Part shown: positions 11,780 through 23,724 of the stretch, piece after piece | Numbering within the stretch: the first letter of the stretch is position 1 | Layout: each line of letters starts with the position of its first letter | NCBI RefSeq assembly: GCF_902635505.1 | Contig: NC_045428.1 | Location: 303,729,107 to 303,793,106 of the forward strand | Direction of reading: 5' to 3' | DNA from: Sarcophilus harrisii | Lineage: Eukaryota; Chordata; Mammalia; Dasyuromorphia; Dasyuridae | Length of the DNA: 64,000 nucleotides | Program-made: the position numbers and the translations under genes | Notes under the pieces: generated by a model | The model's input: the letters and a program-made list of their open reading frames with translations, nothing else | The model's database searches: none | Told to the model about the DNA's origin: nothing

Positions 11780-12395
11780 CTAAAATTTTGCCCCTTTTCT
11801 CTCTTCCTCTAAATAAAAATTTACTTTTTTTTTTTTAACCCAGTAAAAAGGAAGAAGGAAACCCATCTAGCCTGGAGTAATCCACATAAAAAGGTAATGA
11901 TTGATAGTTAACACTCTCCCCCACTTCTCCTCCAATGATATTTGCCTTTTAAAAGAAAAGCTTTAACATTAAAAAAAATTTTTAAAATTTCAATTAACAA
12001 AAAATTTTACCCCTCACCTCTTCTCCCCCAGATTAAAAAGAAAATCAAAACTCTTTAAATAAATATGATTATTCAAGCAAATAATTGACTATTTGCAAAA
12101 ATGAAGGTTTCATTCTGCACTTAAGTCCACCGCTTCTTTTCATGAGGTGAGTAAGTAGCATGCTTTATTACCCCACTTTTGTAACTGTGGTTGGCTTCAG
12201 AAATAATCAGCTCTTAAGTAGAAGAGGTAAGCTTTTTAGCAACACTTCCCTCCTACTTCCCTCCCCATAGACACCCCCTCCTACAAACATACATACACAC
12301 ATACATAGGTACATGTTACATACACACACACCACGAGTCAAATTTTAACAATTCATTTCTGAAAGTCAGCCAACCCCAATCTTAGAAATAATGGT
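11780..12395. other. unassigned intron sequence
   Basis: AT-rich with A runs near 11960. A short CACACATACATA run at 12284..12335. No exon or named repeat seen. Confidence 0.4.
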
Positions 12396-12397
12396 AA

Positions 12398-12598
12398 GAA
12401 TAAAAGTTCCTATTTCTAAAGCACTTTGCAATCCACAGATCATTTTTGACATAATAATCTGAGATATTTTTATTTTAAAGATGAAGAAACTGCCTCAGAG
12501 ATTAAATAACTTTCCCAAATTCACAAAAATAGAGGCAGAGCTGAAATTTGACCCCACTTGAGGCCAGTCCTATTCCATTGGTATAATATCTGCCTTAG
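12398..12598 (-). mobile_element. MIR SINE, antisense
   Basis: AAGCACTTTGCAATCCACAG, then ATTTTAAAGATGAAGAAACTG and GAGGCAGAGCTGAAATTTGA: MIR read from its 3' end. Confidence 0.7.
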
Positions 12599-12739
12599 GA
12601 AATTGCCCCTAGGAATTCTGCCTCATGGCCTGGGAACATAGGAACACTTTCCCAGGTGTGAAAATGTCACCCAACTTTGCATAGCACTGGACCTGTGTTT
12701 TCATGGGTATAGGAAATCCTAGTAGAGAAATTCCATTGC

Positions 12740-12870
12740 AGATCAACACCTCTTCAATAACTTAGAGATTGCTATAGAGCACTGAGAGGTCTAATGATTT
12801 ATCCATAATCACAACACTAGTCTGTCAGAACCTTGACTTTCCCAATTCCAAGATCAACCTTCTTGCCACT
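12740..12870 (-). mobile_element. MIR-like fragment, antisense
   Basis: GAGGTCTAATGATTTATCC and TCACAACACTAGTCTGTCAG resemble the antisense CORE segment. Weak. Confidence 0.4.
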
Positions 12871-12904
12871 TCCCGTATGCTGAAAGACTTCTTGTCCTAA
12901 GATG

Positions 12905-13305
12905 TATTAAGATAGAAGCATAAGACTAAAACATTCTTGATCCAAGACAATTCTGATAGACTCGGGATGGAAAATACTTTGCGCATCCAGAGAGAACCAT
13001 GGAGACTGAATGCAGAGAGAGGAATACTATTTTCATCTTTTTTTTTTTTTTTTGGGGGGGGGTGCTTTTTTTCTTATGGTTTTCCCCTTTTGTTTTGATT
13101 TTTCTTTCACATGACAAATATGGAAATCTGTTTAAGATGATTGTACATGTATAATCTGTATCAGATTGCTTGCTGTCTTGGGGAGGAGACAGTGAAGGGA
13201 AGAGAAAAAAATCTTGGAATTCAAAATCTTACAAAAATGAATGGTGAAATATATCTTTTACATGTATTTGAAAAAGTAAAATATGATTAAATAAAAAAAG
13301 ACTAA
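12905..13305 (+). mobile_element. L1 3' UTR with poly(A)
   Basis: GATCCAAGACAATTCTGATAG, a T-rich then G8 stretch at 13041..13062, TTTCACATGACAAATATGG, GTATCAGATTGCTTGCTGTC and a terminal AATAAAAAAAG: the full marsupial L1 3' UTR, truncated at the 5' side. Confidence 0.8.
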
Positions 13306-13309
13306 AATA

Positions 13310-14305
13310 TTACCCATACATGCATAGGATCACATATATACATTACAGACACACAGTGGTATAAATAATTGGATGATTATTATTTACACAATAATTTGCA
13401 GTGTGTACCACAAGGATGTTGTAACAGGTATGCCTTAGGTATGGTAGACTGGTAGATCTACTGCTTTTCTCTTTTTCTGATCATATGCATAACATGGAGG
13501 ACAAGAGGGGAGGGAAAGGAAACATTCTTTCAAGGTTGAACATAAGGTTGAAAATTTAAAAAACTTCACCTGGTTCAAGGTCTTATTAATTAATCCAAGA
13601 CTTTTGGAAGAACAGGTTAAAGAAAGATAAGACATAGTTGATGGAGAAGTGTAAACACTTCTTTATTTTCCATAACTTCAGCAAGAAAGGCAAGATCTAA
13701 TGGGGAAGGTTAAATATTTGAGAGGACTCATTATGTCAGGTTAATTAAATTCACCCTTTCATTCATTACATAATATATATATATATATATCGCACCTATT
13801 ACATTCAGGAAAGTCCTTAAGTAGATTGTGTTTAATAAATGTGTGTTAACTTGATTTTCCACCTCAGAAAACTATTTTTTTCCCGTTTTTGAACCTGGAC
13901 ACCTTTGAGAATCTCTAAGTAATAAGATCTCCAAGACAGCCCCAATATCCTTTACTAGGATCAGACAGAAGGCTACAATGGAAACAAACAAACAAAAAAA
14001 AAAACCCTCCTTTTCTAGCAGAAATGATTTGATTATTGTGCCTGGAGGAAGGATAGGAGTGCCTAGTGATAGAACAGATGAGATGATGGGAGATTTCATT
14101 CCTTTCACTCACTTATCAACACAGCCCCAGAGCAATAGTTCCAAAGCCCAGGATGGCTTAACAATACAATTATACTTTACAACTATGGTAATCTTAATAC
14201 TTAAAGATATTTAAGGATATCCATAATTGTTATTTTGCCATATTAACATGAATTAGAAATGGGTAAAGACTTCAGTAAAAGATGCTAACTGAAGGAACCC
14301 AACTG
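13310..14305. other. unassigned intron sequence
   Basis: No family recognised. Holds a (TA)n run at 13773..13790 and an A10 run near 13996. Short frames at 13872..14214 on both strands have no known domain. Confidence 0.4.
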
Positions 14306-14309
14306 CTTC

Positions 14310-14548
14310 ATTTTATAGGTGAGAAAAACAAGAATGGTGGCTTGTTTTGTCCAAGGCCATAGGGTGAGCAAGTTAGCAAAGCTAGAACCAGAACAGACTC
14401 CTTGGCGTCTAGTCTATTGTTTTTCTCTTTTTCTTTCTTTTTCTGAGGCAATAGGGTTAAGTGACTTGCCCAGAGTCACACACCTAGTTATCAGACTCCA
14501 AATTTGAATTCAGGTCCTCCTGACTCTAGGACTGGTGCTGCCTAATCA
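14310..14548 (-). mobile_element. two antisense SINE pieces (MIR, then MAR1)
   Basis: A MIR piece with AGCTAGAACCAGAACAGACTC ends near 14410. A T-rich junction is followed by GTTAAGTGACTTGCCCAGAG and CAGGTCCTCCTGACTCTAGG, an antisense MAR1 copy to 14548. Confidence 0.65.
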
Positions 14549-14927
14549 TCCTATATAGGGTTTTTCTCATCCATTATACTCAAAGTGTTACTTTTAAAGA
14601 ACCTAATCAAAACTGGACACAGAGGGACAAAAGGAAGAAGTGACTGAGTAGAACAGGAAATTGCTCCAGTGCCTCTCCAAAAATTCCAGGCTCCATATCC
14701 CATGAGCACCCAAGGGACTCAGTCTCTCCAATTTTCTGTCAAGGGGTGGCCATGATGCAGATACCCCCAAATTTGGGGAACATAGCTCTTTCTTCTAGCC
14801 TTTCCTCCCAGAATTTCACTTTATCAGTAAGTGGTAGTTTGATTAAAGAAAGAGCCCTAGCCACAAAACAAAATTTTATTTACTTAAACTGCTTCCCCAA
14901 CATTTAGTATTATTTTTTAAAAAAGGC

Positions 14928-14985
14928 AAAGAGGGATAAGTGATTATCTCAGTGTCACACAGCTAGTAAGTGACCAGATCTTGAA
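14928..14985 (-). mobile_element. SINE fragment, antisense
   Basis: GTGTCACACAGCTAGTAAGTG is the complement of the MAR1 CORE. It abuts the LTR that follows. Confidence 0.6.
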
Positions 14986-15665
14986 TAGTGTACTGAACAG
15001 AGAGAAGCTAAAGAACTGATCCCTGGGGCAGGCAGGGAGAAGGTTCTGATAGAGATCAATTTAGCTCCATGATCCCAGCCTGTGGGGAAATGGTCCAGTC
15101 TGAAATCCAAGTTATATCAAACTCTGAGATCTTCTCTCCCCTCTTCCCTGTAGGGGTCTCACCTTGCCACGCCCTGCCAGAAATCTATCATGTCTCTTTC
15201 ATTTTCCCCATAAAATCTACTTATGAGTCATCCTTATGCTGCTTTCCTTTGGGTCAGTCCCTACCGGCATTCTGCGTCATAGTGTCTTTCCCCTTGCTGT
15301 TCCCCCATGCCACATGGTAGCTATCCTAAGGGCATTATATATTTTAGGGTTATATTTTAACCCCACTTCTAACAGCTAACTAGCTCTTTTAGGACACTAA
15401 GTCCCTTTCAGGATTTAGCCTGTCAGCTAAGAACACGTCCCAACCTCATGGGGTGCTTCCTTTCTACTGGGTAATTGTGAGTTCCACTGAGGAACTTGTT
15501 TTTCATATGCTCTCCCACACTATTTCATATTTACCATTTCTGGTGTCTATTGTATCCTTTCATTTTGTCTGTAATCTCTTCCCTAAATAAATCTGCCTTT
15601 TGCCAAAGAATGGCAGCCCCGGTTCGAGTGATTCCTGATAGAGAAGATATCACCTGATCACTGAC
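14985..15665 (+). mobile_element. solo LTR-like fossil, LTR family 1, copy A
   Basis: Old endogenous-retrovirus LTR. It shares long stretches with copies B, C and D (28.2, 35.1 and 54.8 kb), for example the TTTAGGATTTAGCCTGTCAG-type segment. A polyadenylation signal AATAAA at about 15587 is followed by a downstream region ending near 15665. No internal genes are attached. Divergence from the other copies by eye suggests an ancient insertion. The class is not assigned. Confidence 0.65.
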
Positions 15666-15669
15666 AAGA

Positions 15670-16638
15670 CCCTGGCCATCTAAGCAACAACAGTCTCATT
15701 ATTAGAACCTTCTGCCCACTTCTGAAATTGAATTAAAGGGGATTTAATTCAATTTGCCCTGAGCTATTGCTTTGGAAACAAAATTGTAGTTACAGTTTTG
15801 CATGTAATGATGATCCATGGAAGGAGCTATGGCTAAAAGAGAAAACTTGGGAAGCAGGAAACAGAATGAAGTTATATTCAATAAGGACAGTCCTGTGGAA
15901 GATTCTATTTGTCTTGCATGACCCCAGAAAGCAAAAGCAGCAAAGTAAAAGGCTTTTCTTCAATGGAGGATTTCTAGCAAATCCTGCACAACCACTTGTA
16001 AGACATGACAAAGAGGGTTCTTCTTGCTCAGACAAAGCCTGAACGAGATGGCCACTCAGCCAGAGCTTCTGTGATTTTTAGGCAAGAACACCAAGGAAGA
16101 TTGCTTTTGGAAAACCTTAAAACCTTTCCATTCCTATTTTCTTTTTCTTTCTATCTTCTGGCTCCTTCTTCCCTCCCTGCCCTTAACTTTCCTCCCTTCA
16201 ACTTCCTTTGCATCCCCAACCCAGTACCGAATGCCATCCTCTGGTTATACAAAGCTCTACACTGGAATATCCCTTCTATCTTTGCTACAAAATTACCTCT
16301 CCATCCTTACTTTTTTTAAGCTATCTTCCCCGCCCCCAATCAAAATACCCATTCTCTGAGGTTATATTCTAAAGGTTTCAGAAAAAGGAAAATCTCTCAG
16401 AACAGTTTTGTTAGGAAATTGCAGATAAAGAGAGAAAGGGACCTATCAGTCCCCTCCTCTTTCATCTCTTTCTGCCTCCCTCCCATAATTAAAAAAGAGG
16501 AGGAAAAAGGCTGAATTGGAGGAAGATGAGGAATATAGCTTTCTACACTTGTCTTGATACATTGAGACTCAGGTTTTGGCAAACTAATTGCCGCTAAATT
16601 GATCTATGTTCTTTATTACCTCTTTGGGAATGATACTA
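15670..16638. other. unassigned intron sequence
   Basis: No known repeat. Frames at 15767..16042 (91 codons) and 16005..16319 (104 codons) on the plus strand show no domain, signal peptide or splice context that would support a gene. A (TAA)n run lies at 16642..16656. Confidence 0.4.
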
Positions 16639-16659
16639 AATAATAATAATAATAAAATA

Positions 16660-16895
16660 ACTACCCTTTAAAGATTTACAAAACATTTTACAAATATTTA
16701 CAACAACCTTGAAAAGAAAGTGTCATTATTATCCCTCATCCCCACCCCCTTTACTGATGAGAAAACTGAGGCAGACAGGTTAAATGACTTGGTCAAAGAC
16801 ACAGAGCTATTAAATATCTGCATTGGGATTTGAACTTGGGTATTTCTGGCTTCAAGCCCAATACTGGATCCATTAGTCCATGTAGCTGTCCATGA
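16660..16895 (-). mobile_element. MIR/MAR1 SINE, antisense
   Basis: GATTTACAAAACATTTTACA, then GAGAAAACTGAGGCAGACAG and GGGATTTGAACTTGGGTATT (B box complement) through CATGTAGCTGTCC. Confidence 0.75.
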
Positions 16896-16899
16896 ATGG

Positions 16900-17890
16900 G
16901 TGAAAGAATTGTGAAGCCAGAAATCCTTCTTAGCTCTGTTCCATATTGTTACTTTCCCCATCTTGGTCTCAGTATATTACAGTCTGGCATAAGAAATGAA
17001 ATGGGAATTTGGGCAAGTTTTGTGGAAGTTGCAGAAAATATGCAAAGATCTGCAGATGACAGAAAAATTTCACAAATTCAGAAATGTATAAAATACATGT
17101 ATAGTATTCTATATCAACCTGAATTTTATTAACAAGATAATGTAAATACCCCATAAAACACACACACACTCACTCTCTCTCTCGCTCTCTCACTCACTCA
17201 CTCATTCTTTTCTGGCACAAGGAAAGGGCCAAAAAAATTTATATGGATTTTCCAGATCAAGGGGGTACCATGTCTTTCACCTCATGATGTGGAAGGGATA
17301 ACTATCTATCTGGAAAGGACCTTGCTTGGGCCCTACATGATCACTCCTGGCTAAGCCATGTACCCAAAAGTATTTACATGAAGAGATTTGCAATGTCAGT
17401 TATAACTGATTTTTAGACAGTACCTGGTAATTACTGACTATAACTGTCCTTTACTTAACTGTCCTTTCCCATGCCCCCATTAGTCCCTGATATTACCTTC
17501 TTGTCTGGAGGCCAGAATGGGGAAAATACCTCCAGCAGTCTCAATGTCTTCGCTACCTAACCCTTGCCTCAGCAAGAGCCCTGTTTTTTTTGTTTTGTTT
17601 TGTTTTGTTTTTTACAACAGAGTTCCGGAGGCAAGACTGCCCAAGAAGACATCAAGCTGGCCCATGCTCACAGCCCAGTTCTCCAGAAAGTCAGAAATCA
17701 GATAGCATTAGTTAATCTTTATAGCCATACCCCATTAGTGGTCTTTCACCTGAATAGGTTCTAACTCTTCAGGCTGACCCTCCTACAGTGCAGGAAGAGG
17801 CTGAGATCCTAGAGCTCTGGGTTGATATTTGCAATTCATTGGCTTTGTAGTGAATCTAATCACTGCTCCCCATCTCTCCTCATTTTATCC
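16900..17890. other. unassigned intron sequence
   Basis: Contains a CA/CT microsatellite (17157..17205) and a (TTTTG)n run (17581..17612). No exon or repeat family recognised. Confidence 0.4.
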
Positions 17891-17894
17891 CCTT

Positions 17895-18470
17895 CCTTCA
17901 ATAAACAACTATTTATCAAGGAAAAAAAGACTGAGGAAACAGTATTTTTAAAAGAGCTTACTAAACCACAAAGAAACAGCTAGGTTGTACAGTGAGCACT
18001 AAAGACCTGAGTTCAAATTTATTCTGAGAAACTTCCTACCTGTATAACCTAGCAAATCATTTAACCTTTGTTTGCCATTGGCAAACTACTCTAGTAGTAG
18101 TCACTTACAAAACTCCATGGACAAAGGTCAGAAAAAATCTGATATGACTGAAATGGCCGAACAAGAAGAAGCCCAGTACAGAAGATATAAGTAAAGTAGC
18201 AAAACAGTCCCAGACCTATACTCTAGACAACAAAAGCAGGGAATAGTAATCAGGGAGAGGCATTTGGGACTAAAAAGTAGTAAGATGGAGAGTAAGGCCA
18301 TGGAGAGTAGACTGACAAATCATTCCAAGAAAATGGCAGAAGTGATTTGAAGGTGATTTTTAAAACAAGAGGGGAAGGTACCCAGGTGGAGGGGAGAGGT
18401 AGAGAATATTGCTTGGGAAAGAGGCTGGGAGAAAACAGTGGAATGAATGGAGCACAATTGGGTCCTTTTA
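17895..18470 (-). mobile_element. L2 LINE, antisense, split by a SINE
   Basis: TTCAATAAACAACTATTTATC at 17897 is the L2 tail complement. After the MAR1 insertion the copy resumes near 18173 and runs to about 18470 with GCAGAAGTGATTTGAAGGTG and CAGTGGAATGAATGGAGC. A second copy of this part is at 21105..21290. Confidence 0.55.
17972..18172 (+). mobile_element. MAR1 SINE nested in L2
   Basis: AACAGCTAGGTTGTACAGTG, GAGTTCAAATTTATTCTGAG, then the MAR1-specific tail ACTCCATGGACAAAGGTCAG and GAAATGGCCGAACAA. Confidence 0.75.
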
Positions 18471-18852
18471 GAAATAGAGGGTCAGATGCTGCAGCCTGTG
18501 ATCAAAACATGCATTTCCTGCCTCCTCACCCCAGTATATATCCAATAATTTCAGGTGACCCAGAGTGTCTCACATCACCTATTTACAAACTCTTGTATCC
18601 TTTCACACTAATAGCAAAATTCCCCTGGCAGCAACCAGATGCTAGTCCATTCATAATTTATAATGAACTGTGAAAAAGGATTAATTACCGGAGGGGACAT
18701 TTTATTTTTAAGAGCTAAAGAGGTCATGAATTCAAATGAATAGCTAACTGATAATGGTTCGGTTTTAATGCTCTCATTTCCTGGTGGTGGAGAGGTTAGT
18801 GGCAATAAGAGAGTTGTTAAATATCCCCTTTTAATTGGCCACAGATTTAGAG

Positions 18853-19478
18853 TGAAAGAATTCACTCATTCCTGAATTATTAGTTGCAAAATGAAAGTTT
18901 ATTGCTGGACAGAAATCAGTTTGCTAAGGGGCTGACTTCTATAGTAGCAAAGATCTATTTGGAAATGGAATTTTGGCTCTGAGAATGCTCAGCAGGCAGG
19001 GTCCTAGCAAAGTACATGGGCCATCTGCAAAGACCTTAGTTGAGGGAGGTTGTAATATTGGGTATCTTGATGGGGGCTGGGACAGTGGGAGCTGGGACAG
19101 CCCAAGTTGATCAGATCAGGATTCCTCAATTGAATGAGAATTTAGAATTTCTATGGGAGTTGATTTGTCCCTGAATAGTATTGCTGAAAGGTTTGAGCTC
19201 TGTCTCCACTCCTTGGAGCCCGGGAGATCTTGATCTCTGAGATCAGAAAAGGGGACACAATCTCTAAGAGTGATAATCTTAAAAGGGACCACAATTTCAG
19301 TAAAGGAAACAGTTCCCTCCAGCTTCATCAGAAAGTATTTGGGAGGAAACAGTCAAGCATAAATCCAGCTTTTCTCCCTCAGCCCATCCGCCAGGCAAAA
19401 GAAGCCAGTTTTATAAAGCACAAAACAAATAGCCCTGACTTCCCACCTTTGGCAAACAAAACTCAGACTAGGACAGCA
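18853..19478 (-). mobile_element. LTR-like fossil, antisense, family unknown
   Basis: About 626 bases that read as an LTR on the minus strand: an AATAAA signal (complement TTTATT at 18898) near its 3' side, TG/CA-type ends, and a length typical of LTRs. No internal genes are attached. It is flanked on the right by a MIR SINE. I cannot match it to the other LTRs here. Confidence 0.45.
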
Positions 19479-19481
19479 AAC

Positions 19482-19640
19482 ATGGACCAGTGGAAAGGAA
19501 AGTTTAATGAACTAGAGATACTTAGTTCCAATTCCAGCTTTGGCTCTGATGCTTACTAGTTGTGCAAGTTGAGGGCAAGTCACTTAATTTCTCTCTAAAG
19601 CCTCAGTTTCCTTATCTAATAAAAAGGGGATTTTTGCGAT
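19482..19640 (+). mobile_element. MIR SINE
   Basis: TAGTTCCAATTCCAGCTTTG, ACTAGTTGTGCAAGTTGAGG, CCTCAGTTTCCTTATCTAAT. Confidence 0.7.
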
Positions 19641-19679
19641 TCTTGCCTAGCCAGAATCATTTCGAAGAAAACACTTTCT

Positions 19680-19770
19680 TTTTTTGTTTTGGTTTTTTTT
19701 TCCTCAAAAGCATTTTATTTTTCCAATAACATGTAAAGATTGCTTTCAAAACTTACTAAACTTATATTTA
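19680..19770 (-). mobile_element. L1 3' terminus, antisense
   Basis: Starts with a T-rich tail complement; GCATTTTATTTTTCCAATAAC then ATGTAAAGATTGCTTTCAAA is the complement of the last 60 bases of marsupial L1. Confidence 0.6.
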
Positions 19771-19794
19771 TGTGTGTATATAATGCATGTGTAT

Positions 19795-20489
19795 GTGATG
19801 GGAAACTCTAAAACCAGCTTATTCTCTTCCCTTATCAGGAAATGCTAAAAGGAGTCCATCCTGTTTTTATCAACCATAATCAAGTACACAAAAGAGTCCA
19901 AAAGGAAACTAGTTCTTCAGGGCTGTCTGGTTTATATAGAATAAAGTGAAGCCAAAGTTCTTATTATATGAAGCAGAAACTCTTCATCAATCCATTTGGT
20001 TTTCCATTGTCTAGAACTCCAATACCAGAAACTGTCTAGTTACCATCTTAAAGACAGTCACAACAACCTTTGAGAACTTGATTGACGTATCTTTAGACAT
20101 ATCTGGACTCCTTGGTTCCTCTGTTATGCCAAAGTTCTCTTTTAATGGGGTGACCCAGTTCCTCCAATTGTCCTATTTCATTATTCTGCCTTAGGTTATA
20201 AACATCCCCTTTTAATGTTTGAGATAAAGGTTTTATAGACATTCCTTAATGTTTGACAAGATAAAGGTTTATCCATTTCAGAAGTCATTAGAATATCGGG
20301 TAATGTCATTGTTCTTGTTATTCCATAAAAAGCTTGCTGCCCCAATACTCAGGTCTAGACTCTTTGAGATGATAGTCTCATCTAGCCCTGGGATCAACAT
20401 GGATCCATTGGTCCCAGTATTTCTCTCCATTTAATAAATTATTGAATTGGTCTCTAATCTCTGTCTTGCTCAGTTTCTTCTGCATTACA
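19795..20489 (+). mobile_element. LTR-like fossil, LTR family 2, copy 1
   Basis: About 695 bases ending GCATTACA. The TTTAATAAATTATTG polyadenylation region (20430) is followed by AATCTCTGTCTTGCTCAGTT. That end matches the LTR at 52769..53262, which lies the other way round. No internal genes are attached. The 5' boundary is approximate. Confidence 0.6.
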
Positions 20490-20814
20490 CCTTCCCATTA
20501 TTTCATAGATCCTGCCTCCACTCCTCTGAGACTTTAAAAGTTGTGTACCCTGAAAAGCAAATTGTTCATTCAGTATGACTGCCTTGCCTTAGCTGTATTT
20601 ATTGAGTCTATGTGCTAAACACACAAAATAACAAACCTTGTAATCTGGGATGGATGCCAATGACAATTTCTTTATGCCATGAGTCAAATCTCTACAATAT
20701 TATTTTACAGTTATGCTCTCCCCAATCTATTTCTATTTAATACTTCTGGTATTTTTTTTACTGCTTCATATGTGCATAAATATTAATTTTATATAAATAT
20801 AAAAGTGAATTATA

Positions 20815-20950
20815 GCTATTATTGAGCTAAGAGGGACTTTAGAAACATGGATTTCAACCCAATTAGTTTAAAGATAAGGAAACCAAAGTAAAGTACCACA
20901 CAAATCCATGGTAAAAGCAGGTCTAAATCAGTGCTCCAGCTTCTTGGTGT
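20815..20950 (-). mobile_element. MIR-like SINE, antisense
   Basis: Complement of a MIR 3' end and CORE: AGCTAAGAGGGACTTTAGAA and AGATAAGGAAACCAAAGTAA. Confidence 0.55.
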
Positions 20951-21104
20951 TTGATTAAGAATAAAGAAAAATGAGGTGAATTACAAATAGGAAAACTATA
21001 TAATTAAATCAGATTACTTAGGAGAATGAAAAGCAATGCAGTTACAGTGAGTTGGTTTTTAGCTGACTCTTTTAGAATATCCTGGGGGCTAAAACAGTTG
21101 CATG

Positions 21105-21290
21105 AAGGGAAGGGGTATAGAAAAGAATATTTTATGCTCTCCAGAGAACAAGGGAATACTTTAAAATAGCAGAATTGATTTGATGGTGATTTCAGATCTG
21201 GAGGAAAGTTATTATGGAGTGGAAGGGGAAGAGAAGTAGGAAATATTGGGGAAATGCCTGGAAATAAGCAGTGGAATGAATGGGGAACTA
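21105..21290 (-). mobile_element. L2-like fragment, antisense
   Basis: Shares GATTTGATGGTGATTTCAG and CAGTGGAATGAATGGGG with the copy at 18320..18450, about 75 percent alike by eye. Confidence 0.45.
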
Positions 21291-21394
21291 ACTTTAGCAG
21301 GAATTGTGCTGTATTATCTCTATTTTATCTTGTATATAACTTATCGATACACGGTTTTTGTGTGTGTGCTTTTTTTTTTTTTTTTAAAGTAAAC

Positions 21395-21505
21395 TATTTG
21401 CTCCATTAGACTATAAACTCCTTCAGAATAAGGACTTGAGGACTGTTTTTTTCTTTTCTTTTCAGGCAGAACCTGATCCATAGTAGACATTTATTTACTA
21501 ATGGA
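21395..21505 (+). mobile_element. L2 3' end
   Basis: CTCCATTAGACTATAAACTC, CAGAACCTGATCCATAGTAG, then ACATTTATTTACTAATGG: the L2 terminal signature. Confidence 0.65.
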
Positions 21506-21509
21506 CTCT

Positions 21510-22380
21510 TGGTATATTTGTCCTTAAAGTATTTGAGAAGATATATTATACCTTGCACTTCCATAATTCCCAGGACTGTCAAATATGAGGTCAAATATAT
21601 CCATTCCTATATAGGAGAGAGCAGTAAGGTGTTGAGGGGGAGAAAAAAATAATATTTAATTATAGAATGAATTGAAATTTGAAAAGATTAAACAGAATTA
21701 ATTTGAAATCAGTTTATTAATTTGATGTCATTTATTAACAATTAGTTAATAAATTAGTGTTATTTTAAGCCATTAATTTGTAAATTGAAAATAGATTTTT
21801 TTTTTAAAGTAAAGGTTATAATGCAAGTGTTTCATTTTGTTCCAAACCAGTAGTTCCTGGAACAAAACACTTTCTTTAAAAGAATTCTTCATAGAATTAG
21901 GAGAGCAATAATTTTAAGGTCTCCTGACCTTAGGGTGCTTCTTAAGTCTTCTGGCTTTGGAATCTGTGATCTTGAGGTCTCTTCACCCCTGTCCCCTCCC
22001 TCCCAGCATTGTAGTATATTGTTCTGGCAATCTGTCAATGACTGTCAAAAGTTTTCTGGCATAGGAATATAATAATATTTCTTCCTTTAAACTTTAGGGA
22101 AGATAAATTGGGGATCCAGAGATTCTCTGACCTTAGAATGCTTTTGTTCTAACAATCTGTCAATGATTCTAAAGTCTTCTGGTCCTAGGTCTACTGGTCA
22201 GTGATAACCAAATTCCTGAGATCACTCCTCAGTTCTACCTCTAGTCCATAAAATTAGTATATCAATAACATGAAGAACTGGATAAAGGTGTCTTCTAGTT
22301 TCAGGTTCTTTGCTAAATTTTTGGACTTTAATCAGATTTAATTGGCATTACAATTACAATAAACTCCTTTGGGGAAGTCC
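21510..22380. other. unassigned sequence with diverged internal repeats
   Basis: AT-rich to about 21840, then a section in which related units recur: CTGACCTTAGGGTGCTTC and AAGTCTTCTGGCTTTGG (21923..21960), GTTCTGGCAATCTGTCAATG (22021), and CTGACCTTAGAATGCTTTTG followed by AACAATCTGTCAATGATTC (22127..22170). Possibly part of an unnamed LTR. Confidence 0.45.
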
Positions 22381-22387
22381 CTTCCCA

Positions 22388-22565
22388 ATCTCAAAAGAAT
22401 CATAAAATATTAAAGATGGAAGAAACTTTACAGATCTTATAGCTCAAAACTCATTCTACAGATAAGGAAACTGATTCCCAGTGAGTATCTTACTCCTCTA
22501 GGTGGTAAATGACAGAGCCAAGATTCTAATCTCAGCTCATGGACTCTACTTACAACATAGCTTCC
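22388..22565 (-). mobile_element. MIR SINE, antisense
   Basis: TACAGATAAGGAAACTGATTC and GACAGAGCCAAGATTCTAATC, MIR read backwards. Confidence 0.7.
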
Positions 22566-22814
22566 CCTCTAGATGATATAATTAACTGTTTCCCAATTAA
22601 GAAGAGATCATTAGGCCTTTCACCTCCTCAATTTCCTTGAGTACATGAAACTATAGCAGTCTTGTTATGGGGGTGGGAGGGGGAGGCTGAAAAAATGTTA
22701 TGCCCAATTCATAGGAAGGAGTGGGAAAGAAAAGATAAATAATGATGGGGAGAGAGAATGGAAATAAGAAAAACAAAACAGAGGGCAAAAGAAAGTATCT
22801 TCATCTTTTTAGAA

Positions 22815-22925
22815 TTTCAAAGGTGGAAGATACCTAGCTCTTTCATTTTCTAAATGAGGAAGTTAAGAGATTTAGTGATTTGCTAATACCAGTCTAGAAT
22901 ACCTAGCCTCAGTGCATAGAATACC
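22815..22925 (-). mobile_element. MIR fragment, antisense
   Basis: TTTCTAAATGAGGAAGTTAAG then AGTGATTTGCTAATACCAG. Confidence 0.5.
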
Positions 22926-22929
22926 CAGT

Positions 22930-23120
22930 CCAGTCACAACTTTTGGAGTTCAGAGTTTAACTAAGACACTTTCTAGCTATGTCATTAATTTCTTAATTTG
23001 GGAAAACCACTTTACCCTGTCTCTTTCAGTTTCTCAACTTGAGCTGGAGAAGGAAACCAAGTAACCAGCAAAGAGGAAAAAAAAAAAAAGAACCAAGAAA
23101 ACACCAAATGGGGTCTAGAC
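22930..23120 (+). mobile_element. MAR1 SINE
   Basis: GTTCAGAGTTTAACTAAGAC, CTTTCAGTTTCTCAACTTGAG, then CTGGAGAAGGAAACCAAG; an A12 run interrupts the tail at 23078. Confidence 0.6.
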
Positions 23121-23199
23121 ATGATGAATTGGACTTGATGACTTCTAAAGTCTCTTCTAACTTTAAATCTAGGATTTTAGCAAGCATGTGTCTGTATTT

Positions 23200-23425
23200 G
23201 AATGTTTGCAAAGTTCTTTACAAATATTATCTCACTTAAACCTCACAATAGCTCTAGAAGTAGGTGTTCATTATTCCCATTTTACAGATGAGCAAACTGA
23301 AGCAGACAGAGGCTAAATAAGTTGCCCAGGGTGACAGCTAGAAAGTATCTGAGACCACATCTGAATCCAGGTCTTCCTGATTCCAGAGCCAAAGTTATCT
23401 CACTCTTCCACTTAGCTAGCTTTTG
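23200..23425 (-). mobile_element. MIR/MAR1 SINE, antisense
   Basis: TTTGCAAAGTTCTTTACAAA, CATTTTACAGATGAGCAAAC, CAGGTCTTCCTGATTCCAGA, GCTAGCTTTTGG: a near-complete antisense copy. Confidence 0.75.
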
Positions 23426-23724
23426 GGTAGAGGTAGAGGTCACTGGTTCATTACCAAGTAGAACTTTCCAAGTTGTGAGAGAAAGGAAGGAAGTGGGGAA
23501 TGACCAAAACATTTGTTTCAGCATAGTTATAGAACTTGAAAGAACTGAAGGGAAGTTCCAGTCTCATATTCTCTAATACCTTTCTCTCCCATTTCTTTCT
23601 GAACTGACCTTTTTCTGATTTTATATCAGGATGGGATTTCACATCTTTCCCTTCCCTTTCCTCTTAAAATGAGGATTTGAAAGAAGTTACCTATTTTGGC
23701 ATACTTTAGAACTGGAAACACAAG

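Noticed and set aside
15767-16319. Two overlapping plus-strand frames of 91 and 104 codons in ILDR1 intron 1
   Set aside because: No domain, no splice context and no family resemblance; treated as chance frames.
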